Positions 47,131-55,548 of a stretch of 64,000 bases of DNA are shown here, one piece after another. Source of the stretch: Rubellimicrobium mesophilum DSM 19309 (GTDB taxonomy: Bacteria > Pseudomonadota > Alphaproteobacteria > Rhodobacterales > Rhodobacteraceae); contig NZ_KK088561.1 in NCBI RefSeq assembly GCF_000600335.2, positions 1 through 64,000 of the forward strand, read 5' to 3'. Position 1 is the stretch's first letter; every line of letters starts with the position of its first letter. The notes beneath the pieces were generated by a model, which saw only the letters and a list, made by a program, of their open reading frames with translations, searched no databases and was not told the DNA's origin. A program made the translations under genes and the position numbers.

Positions 47131-47882
47131 TGCCCGGCCTCTTCGACCTCTCGGGCCGCCGCGCCCTCGTCACCGGCTCCTCCCAGGGCATCGGCCTCGC
47201 CCTCGCCAAGGGGCTGGCCGAGGCCGGCGCCCAGGTCATCCTCAACGGGCGCAACCGCGACAAGCTCGCCGAGGCGGCCGCCACGATCCCCGGCGCCGAA
47301 ACGCTCCCCTTCGACGTGGCCGACCACGAGGCCGCCCGCGCCGCCATCGACTTCGCCGAATCGACGCAGGGCCCCATCGACATCCTCGTCAACAACGCCG
47401 GCATCCAGCACCGCGCGCCCCTGGAGGACTTCCCGCCCGACGCCTTCGAGCGGCTCCTCCAGACCAACATCGCCAGCGTCTTCCACGTGGGCCAGGCCTG
47501 CGCCCGCCACATGATCGGGCGCGGCAGGGGCCGAATCGTCAACGTGGCCTCCGTCAACGCCGCTATGGCCCGCTATTCCATCGCCCCCTACACGGCCACC
47601 AAGGGCGCTGTCGTGAACCTCACCAAGGGCATGGCGACCGACTGGGCCCGCCACGGCCTCAACTGCAACGCCATCGCGCCGGGCTACATCCGCACGCCGC
47701 TCAACGCCGCGCTCTGGTCCGACCCGACCTTCAACGACTGGCTCACCAGGCGCACCCCCGCCGGCCGCTGGGCCGAGCCCGAGGAACTCGTCGGCGCATG
47801 CGTCTTCCTTGCCTCGGACGCGGCCAGCTTCGTGAACGGCCACGTCCTCTACGTCGACGGCGGCATCACCGCCTGCCTCTGA
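47130..47882 (+). CDS. SDR family protein, gluconate 5-dehydrogenase-like
   Basis: This 250-residue SDR has [44 protein letters not shown] (catalytic Ser), [20 protein letters not shown] (Tyr/Lys) and LYVDGGI. NAGIQHR and the TKGMATDWA stretch are diagnostic of the IdnO/gluconate 5-dehydrogenase group, which interconverts 5-keto- and aldonic acids. It is the last gene of the operon and is followed by a hairpin at 47934-47958. A role on gluconate itself is plausible but not certain. Confidence 0.88.
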   Translation: MPGLFDLSGRRALVTGSSQGIGLALAKGLAEAGAQVILNGRNRDKLAEAAATIPGAETLPFDVADHEAARAAIDFAESTQGPIDILVNNAGIQHRAPLEDFPPDAFERLLQTNIASVFHVGQACARHMIGRGRGRIVNVASVNAAMARYSIAPYTATKGAVVNLTKGMATDWARHGLNCNAIAPGYIRTPLNAALWSDPTFNDWLTRRTPAGRWAEPEELVGACVFLASDAASFVNGHVLYVDGGITACL

Positions 47883-47933
47883 CCTCGGCGTGGGCGCCTC
47901 CGGTCCGTCTTGGACAGGACCCGCGACCGCCTG

Positions 47934-47958
47934 CCGCACCCTGGACGCCGCGGTGCGG
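47934..47958 (+). terminator. Hairpin at the end of the sugar-acid operon
   Basis: CCGCACC and GGTGCGG form a 7-bp stem around an 11-nt loop, 52 bp after the last SDR stop. No U-tract follows, so termination efficiency is uncertain. It separates the operon from the nirK promoter. Confidence 0.45.
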
Positions 47959-47966
47959 CGGCAACC

Positions 47967-47980
47967 TTGTTCCAGCACAA
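47967..47980. promoter_or_regulatory. Crp/Fnr-type (NnrR/Dnr) box upstream of nirK
   Basis: TTGTTCCAGCACAA has the TTG-N8-CAA spacing of Fnr/NnrR-type boxes. Its centre is about 65 bp before the nirK ATG, suitable for class II activation from around 48015. The inner bases are not those of a strict Fnr site. NO-responsive control by the regulator at 53089 is inferred. Confidence 0.55.
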
Positions 47981-48037
47981 CGTTCACGACCCCGTGTGAT
48001 GGCAATGTCCTCTCGACACGCAACGAAGGAGAACATC

Positions 48038-49162
48038 ATGCTGTCGCGTAGAGCCGCCCTGATGGTTGGAGCAGGCCTCGCTGCCGCTCCCATGCTGGTC
48101 CGGACCGCCCAGGCCGAGACCGCGCCGATGGTGGCCGATGCCGCTCCGGTCGACCTCTCGAGCCTCCCCCGCATCCGGCGGGAGCTGGTCGCGCCGCCCT
48201 TCGTCCACGAGCACGAGCAGGTCGCGCCCGGCGGCCCCCGCGTCGTGGAGTTCACGATGGACATCCACGAGAAGGAGATCCAGGTCGCCGACGACGCCTG
48301 GCTCCAGGCGATGACCTTCAACGGCTCGGTCCCGGGCCCGATGATGGTGGTCCACCAGGGCGACTACGTGGAGCTGACGCTCCGCAACCCGCCCGCCAAC
48401 ATGCTCCAGCACAACATCGACTTCCACGCCTCGACCGGCGCCCTGGGCGGCGGCGCGCTGACCCTCATCAACCCGGGCGAGCAGACGGTGCTCCGCTTCA
48501 AGGCGACGCGGGCCGGCTGCTTCACCTACCACTGCGCGCCGGGCGGCCCGATGATCCCCTGGCACGTCACCTCGGGCATGTCGGGCACGATCATGGTCCT
48601 GCCGCGCGAAGGCCTCAAGGACCAGCACGGCCAGCCCATCGCCTATGACCGCGTGATCTACATCGGCGAGAACGACTTCTACATCCCCCGCGACGAGAAC
48701 GGCGCCTTCAAGCGCTACGCCGATGCGTCGGAGGGCTACGAAGACACCGTCAACGTGATGAACAAGCTCATCCCGAGCCACGTCGTCTTCAACGGGGCCG
48801 TCGGCGCGCTCACGGGGGACAATGCCCTGACCGCGAAGGTCGGCGAACGGGTCCTCTTCGTCCACAACCAGGCCAACCGCGACACCCGCCCGCACCTCAT
48901 CGGCGGCCACGGCGACCTCGTCTGGGAAGCGGGCAAGTTCGACAACGTCCCCGACGTGGACCTCGAGACCTGGTTCATCCGCGGCGGCAGCTCGGGCGCG
49001 GCGCTCTACAAGTTCCTGCAGCCGGGCCTCTACGCCTACGTGAACCACAACCTCATCGAGGCGGTGAACCTCGGCGCCACGGCCCACATCAAGGTCGAGG
49101 GCGAGTGGAACAACGACCTCATGGAGCAGGTGATGGCGCCGACCCCCTATACGGGCGCCTGA
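48038..49162 (+). CDS. nirK: Copper-containing nitrite reductase
   Basis: This 374-residue periplasmic enzyme reduces nitrite to NO. A Tat-type signal ([19 protein letters not shown]) precedes two cupredoxin domains. Type 1 copper ligands are His125, Cys166, His176 and Met181. Type 2 ligands are His130, His165 and the His in [10 protein letters not shown]; Asp128 is the proton relay. [12 protein letters not shown] has one residue more than the CAPPGMVPWHV of Alcaligenes-type enzymes, as in Rhodobacter NirK. AAGGAG precedes the ATG by 7 bases. The electron donor may be the pseudoazurin encoded at 52532-52990. Confidence 0.97.
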   Translation: MLSRRAALMVGAGLAAAPMLVRTAQAETAPMVADAAPVDLSSLPRIRRELVAPPFVHEHEQVAPGGPRVVEFTMDIHEKEIQVADDAWLQAMTFNGSVPGPMMVVHQGDYVELTLRNPPANMLQHNIDFHASTGALGGGALTLINPGEQTVLRFKATRAGCFTYHCAPGGPMIPWHVTSGMSGTIMVLPREGLKDQHGQPIAYDRVIYIGENDFYIPRDENGAFKRYADASEGYEDTVNVMNKLIPSHVVFNGAVGALTGDNALTAKVGERVLFVHNQANRDTRPHLIGGHGDLVWEAGKFDNVPDVDLETWFIRGGSSGAALYKFLQPGLYAYVNHNLIEAVNLGATAHIKVEGEWNNDLMEQVMAPTPYTGA

Positions 49163-49216
49163 TCCGCCGGATGACCCCGCCGGGGCAGCCTGGACGACGG
49201 GCGGAGAGGCGGGGCA

Positions 49217-49250
49217 GGGGGCGGCCGGACGGGGCCGCCCCCACTTTCTT
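49217..49250 (+). terminator. Attenuator between nirK and nirV
   Basis: GGGGGCGGC and GCCGCCCCC form a 9-bp GC stem with an 8-nt loop, followed by ACTTTCTT. It ends 14 bp before the nirV start and would leave nirV expressed by read-through. Confidence 0.65.
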
Positions 49251-49264
49251 CCAAGGAGGCTCAC

Positions 49265-50035
49265 ATGAAGATGTCGCTTGCGGCCCTGGCGGTCCTCGCC
49301 CTCGGCGCCTCGGCGTCCCTGCATGACCGCGCGCCCACGACGGGGCCCGAGCTGGTGACGGTCTCCGCCGGTTCCTGGGACTGGCGCCCTGCGGGGACCT
49401 GGCGCCAGGACGGCCGCCAGATGGACCCGCCGATCCAGCGGCTCGACGCGACCGAGCCTCTCCAGATCATGCGTTACCAAGTGAGCCGGGCCGACTACGC
49501 CACCTGCGTCGCCGACGGGGCCTGCATCGCCGCCGATCCCGGCCCCGCGGACGAGCCCCAGACCGGCGTGAGCTGGCACGACGCCACCGCCTACGCTGCC
49601 TGGCTCTCGGACCGCACGGGCCAGACCTGGCGCCTTCCCACCGACTCCGAGTGGCAGCGCGCCGCCGCCGAGCGCTGGACCGACGACGCCCTGGGCGGCG
49701 GCGACTGGACCGACCGCTGGCTCGTCCGCTACGACCGCGAGGCGGGCTTCGAGAAGGACCCCCTCGTCCGCCCGCAGGGCGCATGGGGCGCGAACTCCCA
49801 TGGGGTCGAGGACCTCGCGGGCAACGTCTGGGAATGGACCGACGACTGCTCCACCAACGGCACGCTCGGCCCCGACGGCCGGCCCGCCGATCGCGCGGAC
49901 TACTGCGGCGCCCGCGTCGTGGAGGGCAAGCACCGCGCCGTGGTCATCGACTTCGTCCGGGACGCGAGCGCGGGCGGATGCGCCGCCGGCGTGCCGCCCG
50001 ACCACCTGGGCTTCCGCCTCGTGCGCGAGGACTGA
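49265..50035 (+). CDS. nirV: NirV, formylglycine-generating-enzyme (SUMF1) family protein
   Basis: This 256-residue secreted protein has a short signal peptide (KMSLAALAVLALGASAS). Its SUMF1-type fold contains QIMRYQVSRADYATCV, GVSWHDATAYAAWLS, WRLPTDSEWQRAAAE, GVEDLAGNVWEWTDDC and HLGFRLVRED. NirV follows nirK in Rhodobacter and related denitrifiers and is thought to assist NirK function. The cysteines needed for true sulfatase modification are not conserved as a catalytic pair. It probably acts in the periplasm in support of nitrite reductase. Confidence 0.9.
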   Translation: MKMSLAALAVLALGASASLHDRAPTTGPELVTVSAGSWDWRPAGTWRQDGRQMDPPIQRLDATEPLQIMRYQVSRADYATCVADGACIAADPGPADEPQTGVSWHDATAYAAWLSDRTGQTWRLPTDSEWQRAAAERWTDDALGGGDWTDRWLVRYDREAGFEKDPLVRPQGAWGANSHGVEDLAGNVWEWTDDCSTNGTLGPDGRPADRADYCGARVVEGKHRAVVIDFVRDASAGGCAAGVPPDHLGFRLVRED

Positions 50036-50321
50036 GCCACGCCGCTCCCTGGCCGCGACGTCCCCGAGGTCGCGCCCGGGGTCGTCCCTCCTGTCGCGCG
50101 GTCCTTTCCTTTCCTGCCGATCTCTCGTTCCATCGCCGATCCGCTCCGGCGCCATCGCCGTGGCGCATGGCAACGGCTCCGAACGCTCAACGCTCTCCTC
50201 GCTTGCGCCGCCCGGACATGGGGCGCCGGCCCTTCTCGCGGCAGCGCCGCCGGACGTGAGCGTCGTTGAAGCTGGGGCAACGGTTGCGCCGTGATGGTCG
50301 CATCGTGCAGGAAGGTCGGCG

Positions 50322-50966
50322 ATGGCCAGAGCTTCGGCGGGACCGCAACGGCGCGGGCGCGCCTTGCCTCACCTAGCCCTGTTCATCCTCGGCCTTGCCG
50401 GTCCGACCCTGATCGCGGCCAGTCCCTCCTGGGCGCAGACCCTCGATGTTCCCGTCGTGGTCATGGAAGACGACGGACAGGCAGCCGTCTGCGCCACCAG
50501 CACCGTCTCGGGCCTGGATCCCAACGGGGACAACCTCCTCGCCGTCCGGTCCGGGCCCGGCACAGCATATCCGAAGATCGACGAGCTGCACACCGGCGGA
50601 GTCGCCTTCACCTGCGACGGCCAGGGCAACTGGGTCGGGATCTACTACCCGGACCTGAACGGTCGAAGCGGCTGGATGCATGGACGCTACCTCACCCGTC
50701 TGGCAGGTTGCCTCCGGTCGCCGAGAGAGGCTCCGCGCCCCGCTCCGATCGGCCGCCACCATCGCCTTGGCCCTTGCCCTTCCCCCAGCGCCGTCCTGGC
50801 GCAGGCCTCCTGCCAGGACATCCGCTTCGCCCCCGGCGCCTCCTCGGCGACCCTCACGGGTGAGGCGGTCACCGAAGCCCCTCTGTGCTTCAGCATCGAG
50901 GTGGGCGAGGGCCAGAGGGCAGAGGCCGCCGTGGAGGGCCTGAACCCGGTCGTCATGGTCGCCTAA
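50322..50966 (+). CDS. Secreted SH3b-domain protein (3' part doubtful)
   Basis: The first 130 residues are credible. There is a signal peptide (LALFILGLAGPTLIAASPSW, then AQ) followed by a bacterial SH3 domain, with LLAVRSGPGTAYPKIDELHTGG and GNWVGIYYPDLNGRSGWMHGRYL. GGAAGG lies upstream of the ATG. After residue 130 the sequence becomes a Pro/Arg-rich stretch and then joins SCQDIRFAPGASS, which belongs to a second protein (see 50680-51104). The frame is probably disturbed, and the true SH3b gene may end near 50710. SH3b proteins usually bind cell-wall or extracellular ligands. The 286-bp gap upstream (50036-50321) shows nothing recognisable. Confidence 0.6.
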   Translation: MARASAGPQRRGRALPHLALFILGLAGPTLIAASPSWAQTLDVPVVVMEDDGQAAVCATSTVSGLDPNGDNLLAVRSGPGTAYPKIDELHTGGVAFTCDGQGNWVGIYYPDLNGRSGWMHGRYLTRLAGCLRSPREAPRPAPIGRHHRLGPCPSPSAVLAQASCQDIRFAPGASSATLTGEAVTEAPLCFSIEVGEGQRAEAAVEGLNPVVMVA

Positions 50967-51104
50967 GTCCCGGAGGTGGGCGAGGGCCAGTCCTCCTACG
51001 CCTGGACGACCCGCTCCGGCACCTGCGAGATCCGCGTGTTGACGCTGTTCCGCTTCGTCGGCCCGAGCCCCTTCCGCCTGCGCGTCGCCGTGACCTCCGG
51101 GTGA
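50680..51104 (+). pseudogene. Second small secreted protein, frameshifted and with an in-frame stop
   Basis: One frame gives RLRAPLRSAATIALALAL, which looks like a signal peptide. After a one-base shift at the C-run near 50783 it continues PSAVLAQASCQDIRFAPG, with the cleavage site VLA-Q. The following SSATLTGEAVTEAPLCFSIE...GQRAEA matches a pre-peptidase-like beta domain. A TAA at 50964-50966 interrupts it, but the same frame continues as VPEVGEGQSSYAWTTRSG and FRFVGPSPFRLRVAVTSG to TGA at 51104. Either the gene is dead or two errors occur close together. The start is unresolved; the only ATG in the first frame is at 50680. Confidence 0.45.
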
Positions 51105-51211
51105 GCGCTCCGACGGAACGCAACCCGGGACCCCCCGGCATCGGCAATTCCCGTCCTCGCATCGTGCAAGGCGCCTGGCCGGCCGATCCGGTGTCCGTTC
51201 CCTCCAAGCAG

Positions 51212-51240
51212 AAAGGCCCCGGCACGATGACCGGGGCCCT
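51212..51240 (-). terminator. Terminator of the pseudoazurin-nnrS operon
   Basis: On the minus strand GGGCCCCGG-TCATCGTG-CCGGGGCC is followed by TTTC, 16 bp after the nnrS stop (51256). The strong GC stem is also likely to stop transcription arriving from the plus strand. Confidence 0.75.
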
Positions 51241-51255
51241 CCACCTTCGCAACCC

Positions 51256-52443
51256 TCACGGGTTGGGTCGCCGCTCTCCCACGCGGGGCGCCAGCAGCCA
51301 CGGCCACACCCGCAGCGCGAAGCCCGCATAGGCCACCGTCCACAGGGTCGCCGCGACGGTCAGCCCGGGCACGCCGAGCAGGGTGACATCGGCGAGGCAG
51401 GCCCGCACGGCGGCCGCCACGACCACCAGCGCGAAGGCCCCCCCAAGGATCGGCCCGGCGGCGAGCTCCCGCCCCGTATGGCCCATCGTGGCCCGCATCA
51501 TCACCGCGAGGATCATGCCGCCCACGGCACCCACGCCCAGGAGGTGCAGACCCGTCGGGGGCGGCACCAGCCCCCACTCGGCCAGACCCGTCGCCAGGAG
51601 CCCCAGCGGCGCGAAGGCATAGGCCACGTGCAGCATCACGAGCAGCGCCGAGCTCCGCGTGGCGAGCCCCCGCCACCGCGACAGCCGGACCGCGTGCAGC
51701 GCGCCCGCCAGCACCAGCCCCGCTCCGGTCACGACGCCCGGCACCAGGCTCCAGGCGAGCAGGGCCACGCCGCCGGCCGCGAGACAGATCCCGTCGAAGC
51801 GGTTCACCGGCACGGGCAGCCTCTTGTCCCCCCGCTTCACGAGCCAGTTGCGCGTGAAGCTCGGGATGATCCGCCCGCCGATCAGGGTGACCAGGAACAC
51901 CACCACCGACAGCCCGAGCCGCCGTCCCACGTCCGCCGTGCCCGCCGTCATCGCCTCGAGATGGAAGGCGACGTTCGCGGCCCAGAGCACCGACACGGGC
52001 CCCAGCACCACGAGGTTTTTCCAGTTCCGCCCGGCGACGATCTCCTGCGCGATCATCGCCGCGACCGCGAGGAGGAAGCTCCCGTCCACGACGAGGACGC
52101 CCAGGGGCGGCAGCCCGAGGAGCCCCGCCACCGCCAGGCGCCCGAGGAGCCAGAGCCCCAGCAGCGCCGCCAGCGGCCAGCCCCGAGTCGGCATCCGGCC
52201 CGTCCAGTTCGGAACGGCGGTGAACAGGAACCCGGCGACGGCGGCGCTCGCGAATCCCCAGATCATCTCGTGGATGTGCCAGTCCGTCGGGATGAAGGGG
52301 CCGCCCAGCGTCAGCCGCCCGCCCCAGGCCAGGATCCAGACCGGGATGGCCCCCAGCGCGAACAGCGAGGCGGCGAGGAAGAAGGGACGGAACCCCATGC
52401 TCAGGATGGGGGGGCCGTCATAGGCGGCGCTGGCTTGTCTCAT
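51256..52443 (-). CDS. nnrS: NnrS family heme-copper membrane protein
   Basis: This 395-residue integral membrane protein has about 12 helices, beginning SMGFRPFFLAASLFALGAIP. It contains the conserved WHIHEMIWGFASAAVAGFLF, ARIIPSFTRN-like GGRIIPSFTRNW, and MMRATMGHTGRELA with family His residues. NnrS proteins accompany denitrification genes and help cells resist nitrosative stress. In Rhodobacter sphaeroides nnrS belongs to the nitric-oxide regulon. GGAGG precedes the ATG at 52443, which starts MRQASAAYDGPPI. It follows the pseudoazurin gene across a terminator-like hairpin. Confidence 0.93.
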   Translation of the reverse strand: MRQASAAYDGPPILSMGFRPFFLAASLFALGAIPVWILAWGGRLTLGGPFIPTDWHIHEMIWGFASAAVAGFLFTAVPNWTGRMPTRGWPLAALLGLWLLGRLAVAGLLGLPPLGVLVVDGSFLLAVAAMIAQEIVAGRNWKNLVVLGPVSVLWAANVAFHLEAMTAGTADVGRRLGLSVVVFLVTLIGGRIIPSFTRNWLVKRGDKRLPVPVNRFDGICLAAGGVALLAWSLVPGVVTGAGLVLAGALHAVRLSRWRGLATRSSALLVMLHVAYAFAPLGLLATGLAEWGLVPPPTGLHLLGVGAVGGMILAVMMRATMGHTGRELAAGPILGGAFALVVVAAAVRACLADVTLLGVPGLTVAATLWTVAYAGFALRVWPWLLAPRVGERRPNP

Positions 52444-52474
52444 CGGTCGGTCCTCCAAGGTGGGTCCGGGGAAC

Positions 52475-52505
52475 GAAGAAGGGCGGCGAGGCTCCCCCGC
52501 CGCCC
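52475..52505 (-). terminator. Attenuator between pseudoazurin and nnrS genes
   Basis: On the minus strand GGGCGGCG-GGGGAGCCT-CGCCGCCC is followed by TTCTT. The 8-bp stem lies 27 bp after the pseudoazurin stop. It is likely to give more pseudoazurin than NnrS. Confidence 0.7.
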
Positions 52506-52531
52506 TCGGTCCGGTTGCGCCGGACGACGTG

Positions 52532-52990
52532 TTACTGGGCGGAGGCGACGTCCTCGGTGACGAGCCCGAGGTCCGCCGTCATCCGCTCCTTGGCCTTGCC
52601 GCGCATGGCGTCGACGGCGGCGGCGAAGGCCTCCTGGTTGGTCGGCTGGCCCACCTGGATCAGGGCGACCATGCCCATGCCCGCATGGGGCTTGCACTCG
52701 ACGCCATAGAGGCCTTCCTCGGTCAGCGTGACCGAGATCTCCTGGCCCGCCTCGCCCACGAAGGGCTCGGCCCCTTCGGGCAGCATCCCCTCGATCGACT
52801 CGGCGTTGTGGCCGGGGTTGGTCGGCACGAAGTGGATCGTGTCGCCGGGCTGGGCCTGCACGAAGGCGGGCTCGAAGACCATGACGCCTTGCTCGCCCTT
52901 GTTGAGCATCTGCACCTCGATGGTGGCGGCCATGGCGGACCCGCCCACGAGGGCGAGGGCGGTGGCGAGGGCAACGGATTGGATACGCAT
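52532..52990 (-). CDS. Pseudoazurin (type 1 copper electron carrier)
   Basis: This 152-residue periplasmic cupredoxin has signal peptide MRIQSVALATALALVGGSAM, then AA. Copper ligands are His61 (NPGHNAES), Cys99, His102 and Met107 in VECKPHAGMGM. These match His40, Cys78, His81 and Met86 of mature pseudoazurins with a constant offset. The C-terminal helical tail KAKERMTADL is usual. It donates electrons to NirK and nitrous-oxide reductase in related denitrifiers. It is divergent from the Crp/Fnr regulator gene and shares the box at 53060-53073. Confidence 0.96.
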   Translation of the reverse strand: MRIQSVALATALALVGGSAMAATIEVQMLNKGEQGVMVFEPAFVQAQPGDTIHFVPTNPGHNAESIEGMLPEGAEPFVGEAGQEISVTLTEEGLYGVECKPHAGMGMVALIQVGQPTNQEAFAAAVDAMRGKAKERMTADLGLVTEDVASAQ

Positions 52991-53059
52991 CGGACTGTCC
53001 CTTTTCGATGATCCGGTTTGTTTCGCTGCCGCTTATGCGCTACCACCCCGGTCCAGTCC

Positions 53060-53073
53060 TTGCGCTGGATCAA
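53060..53073. promoter_or_regulatory. Crp/Fnr-type (NnrR/Dnr) box between pseudoazurin and regulator genes
   Basis: TTGCGCTGGATCAA has TTG-N8-CAA spacing. Its right half, ATCAA, is the Fnr consensus half-site. The centre is about 76 bp upstream of the pseudoazurin ATG, suitable for activation, but only about 22 bp upstream of the regulator ATG, where binding would more likely repress. This implies activation of pseudoazurin-nnrS with negative autoregulation. Confidence 0.6.
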
Positions 53074-53088
53074 ACTGGGAACAGGTCG

Positions 53089-53784
53089 ATGAACAAGCTC
53101 GACGAGAGCCTCCTGACGGGCCTTCCGCCCTTCTCGCGACTCGAGCGTCCCCAGATCCGCGAGATCCTCGACCAGGCCACGCCCAAGCGCCACGACGAGG
53201 GCGCGGAGGTCTTCCGCGAGGGGGAGGAGGCCGACCGATTCTTCCTCCTCCTCGACGGCTACGTGCGCGTGGTGCGGACGACGCCGACCGGCGACCAGAT
53301 GGTCCTGCGGCACATCGCGCCGGGCCAGCTCATCGGCATCGCCCCGGCGCTCGGCCGGACGACGTATCCCGCCACCGCCACCGCCGCCTCCGAGGCGCTG
53401 ACCCTGGCCTGGCCCACGCGCCTCTGGCCGGGCTTCGTCACCCGCTACGAGGGATTCGCCACCGAGACCTGGGCCACGCTGGGCCGCCGGATGCAGGAGC
53501 TGAACGACCACCTCGCCGAACTCGCCACCAAGGCGGTCGAGCAGCGGGTCGCCTCGGCGGTCCTCCGCATGGTCAACCAGACCGGGCGGAAGGTCGACGG
53601 CGGCATCGAGATCGCCTTCCCGGTGACCCGCGCCAACATCGCCGAGATGACGGGAACCACGCTCCACACCGTAAGCCGCCTCCTGGCCGCCTGGGAGAAG
53701 GACGGCATCGTGGAGAGCCGCCGCAAGCATATCGTGGTGACGGCGCCCCACCGGCTCGTCCTTCTCTCCGGCGCCGGCGGCTGA
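53089..53784 (+). CDS. Crp/Fnr-family regulator of the NnrR/Dnr type
   Basis: This 231-residue protein has an N-terminal cyclic-nucleotide-binding-fold domain (VFREGEEADRFFLLLDGYVRV, VLRHIAPGQLIGIAPAL). A long dimer helix follows, then a C-terminal winged helix with recognition region FPVTRANIAEMTGTTLHTVSRLL. There is no N-terminal cysteine cluster, so it is not an oxygen-sensing Fnr. The context with nirK, nnrS and pseudoazurin makes an NO-responding NnrR/Dnr role likely. ATG 53089 is chosen because the homology begins at MNKLDESLL. Confidence 0.87.
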   Translation: MNKLDESLLTGLPPFSRLERPQIREILDQATPKRHDEGAEVFREGEEADRFFLLLDGYVRVVRTTPTGDQMVLRHIAPGQLIGIAPALGRTTYPATATAASEALTLAWPTRLWPGFVTRYEGFATETWATLGRRMQELNDHLAELATKAVEQRVASAVLRMVNQTGRKVDGGIEIAFPVTRANIAEMTGTTLHTVSRLLAAWEKDGIVESRRKHIVVTAPHRLVLLSGAGG

Positions 53785-54804
53785 AGGCCCGCGCGGGCTC
53801 GCATCGACCGGGTCCCGCAACGGGCCGGCTCCGCGAATCATGGGGGCCTCACCCCGCCGCGCGATGGCGGCACCGGGCAAAGCCCGTGGCCTCGTCCGGG
53901 ACGGCGTGCTCCCGCGCCATGCGCCAACGGCACTGATTCGAGCCCTGGAAAGGCGCTGGCAAACGCAGGGCCGCGAGGGGGCGACGCAACACCTCGTCCA
54001 AGGAACTATCCCTGCCTGATCAGGGTCTTGCATCCGGGGTGTTGCGTCGCGCCACCCCCCACCGAACGCCCCGCTTACGATTCGTTAACCTCTGGCGCGC
54101 AGCATGGCCACTATCGGAGAGCCGTCCCATGGCGCCTCCCTTCGGCCCGCCCAGGACCTCAGAGCAGGAGGGCGCTTGCGTCGGAAGGAGGACGGACAGG
54201 GGACGGCGCTCCCCCGGATGCGGCTTTGGACGGCCAGCGGCACCCCGGGCTTCACAGGACCGTCCATGCCGGGGGCTCCCACGGGAGAGAGGCTTCACCG
54301 GCGAGAGCTCTTTGAACGGAAAGCGCGGGCCCCTTTCCACCTGGGAGGCATCAACCATCGCCGCGAGGCGAGGGGCACGGCCGCAAAGACCCAGCCGCCG
54401 CGCGTCGAAACGCGCCCCTCGCGTCGTGGCCGTGGCACGCCCGGCGCGACCCTCGGGCACGACGGACCGGCGCGGCGCCAACCCCGCGCCCCCGTAACGG
54501 CCCGAGACCGTTTCACATCCGAAGGAGACCCAGGCGCCCAGCCGACCCCGCGCATCCATGACTCGGACCGCCGTCCAGGGCCCCTCGACGACCGACGCTG
54601 CGGCGACCGGCCTTCTTCTGACCGCACGCAGGACGAGTCGCGCAGCGGCGAACCCGCGTCCAGCTATCGAACCAGAGCCGCCGGCTACGTGCCTCGGCGA
54701 CCGGACCGTGACTTGGCCCGAGACCAAGACCGGACCCCACGCCAGGCGCGGCCGAAGCGGGCAGGGGCCTGCATCGCCGGACCCCTCCCGGATCAGCCGT
54801 TTGC
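53785..54804. other. ~1 kb stretch without a recognisable gene
   Basis: Several open frames occur on both strands, as expected at this GC content, but none has a family motif. Their translations are rich in Arg, Pro, Gly and Ser. The visible structure is a 13-bp perfect inverted repeat at 53981-53993 and 54038-54050. A promoter-like stretch follows (TTACGATTCGTTAACC at about 54072), ahead of an ATG at 54129. The frame from there to 54497 gives an Arg/Pro/Ser-rich product without known homology, and it is not called as a gene. Confidence 0.5.
53981..54050. repeat. Long-arm inverted repeat
   Basis: GCGACGCAACACC (53981-53993) and GGTGTTGCGTCGC (54038-54050) are perfect inverted copies separated by 44 bp. 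The spacer contains the 10-bp palindrome CCTGATCAGG. The right arm, preceded by GG, resembles GGGGTGTTGCGACC near 40792. It could form a cruciform or RNA stem, but there is no U-tract and no transposase gene. Confidence 0.5.
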
Positions 54805-55320
54805 TCAGAACGGGATGTCGTCGTCCAAGTCCGATCCGCCACCCCCGCCGCTCCGGCCTCCGCCATAGCCGCCGCCCGACGATCCGCCGCTGTAGCCGCC
54901 GCGGCTACCGCCACCTCCGTAGCCGCCGCCCTGGTCGTCGAAGTCGCCGCCGCTGCCGCCCGCGTCGCCGCGTCCGCCCAGCATCGTCATCGAGCTCCGG
55001 AACGGCCGCAGCACCACCTCGGTCGAGTAGCGGTCCTGCCCGGACTGGTCCTGCCACTTCCGGGTCTCGAGCTGGCCCTCGATGTAGACCGTCGAGCCCT
55101 TCTTCAGATACTGCTCCGCCACCCGCGCGAGGTTCTCGTCGAAGATCGCGACCGAGTGCCACTCGGTCCGTTCCTTCCGCTCGCCGGTGTTGCGGTCCTT
55201 CCAGTTCTCGGACGTGGCGATCCGCAGGTTCACCACCTTACCACCGTTCTGGAAGCTCCTCACCTCCGGGTCCCGGCCGAGATTCCCGACCAGGATCACC
55301 TTGTTCACCGAGCCCGCCAT
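54805..55320 (-). CDS. ssb: Single-stranded DNA-binding protein
   Basis: This 171-residue SSB has an OB fold over about 1-110 ([58 protein letters not shown]). A Gly-rich flexible linker follows (repeats of [14 protein letters not shown]), and the acidic C-terminal tip DLDDDIPF recruits replication and repair partners. GAGAGGGG lies upstream of the ATG. It is probably a single-gene unit, divergent from the PepSY gene. Confidence 0.97.
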   Translation of the reverse strand: MAGSVNKVILVGNLGRDPEVRSFQNGGKVVNLRIATSENWKDRNTGERKERTEWHSVAIFDENLARVAEQYLKKGSTVYIEGQLETRKWQDQSGQDRYSTEVVLRPFRSSMTMLGGRGDAGGSGGDFDDQGGGYGGGGSRGGYSGGSSGGGYGGGRSGGGGGSDLDDDIPF

Positions 55321-55548
55321 GGCCCCTCTCCTCTGACTTGTCGCACCCGTTAGACCATGCCCGGAACCGGAATGAAAGGGGAACGAAAGCAGCATCATGC
55401 GGCCTAAACCGGAGTTGTAGCCGTCCGTCCCACGCCCCAACCCGGGGCGGGGCCCCCTCCTGTCCGATTCCCCGGCGCGCCGCTCCCGTCCAACTCCGTC
55501 CCACGGCACCCGAGCACCGGGTCCCCCAACCGAGAAGGACAGACCACC

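Noticed and set aside
47984-50173. A 729-codon open frame on the minus strand
   Set aside because: Antisense to nirK and nirV; no domain.
53981-54050. Insertion-sequence ends
   Set aside because: Arms are only 44 bp apart and no transposase or target duplication is visible.
54020-54868. Open frames of 110-255 codons on both strands between the Crp/Fnr gene and ssb
   Set aside because: Mutually overlapping, Arg/Pro/Ser-rich, no recognisable family; a real short gene from ATG 54129 cannot be excluded but is not supported.
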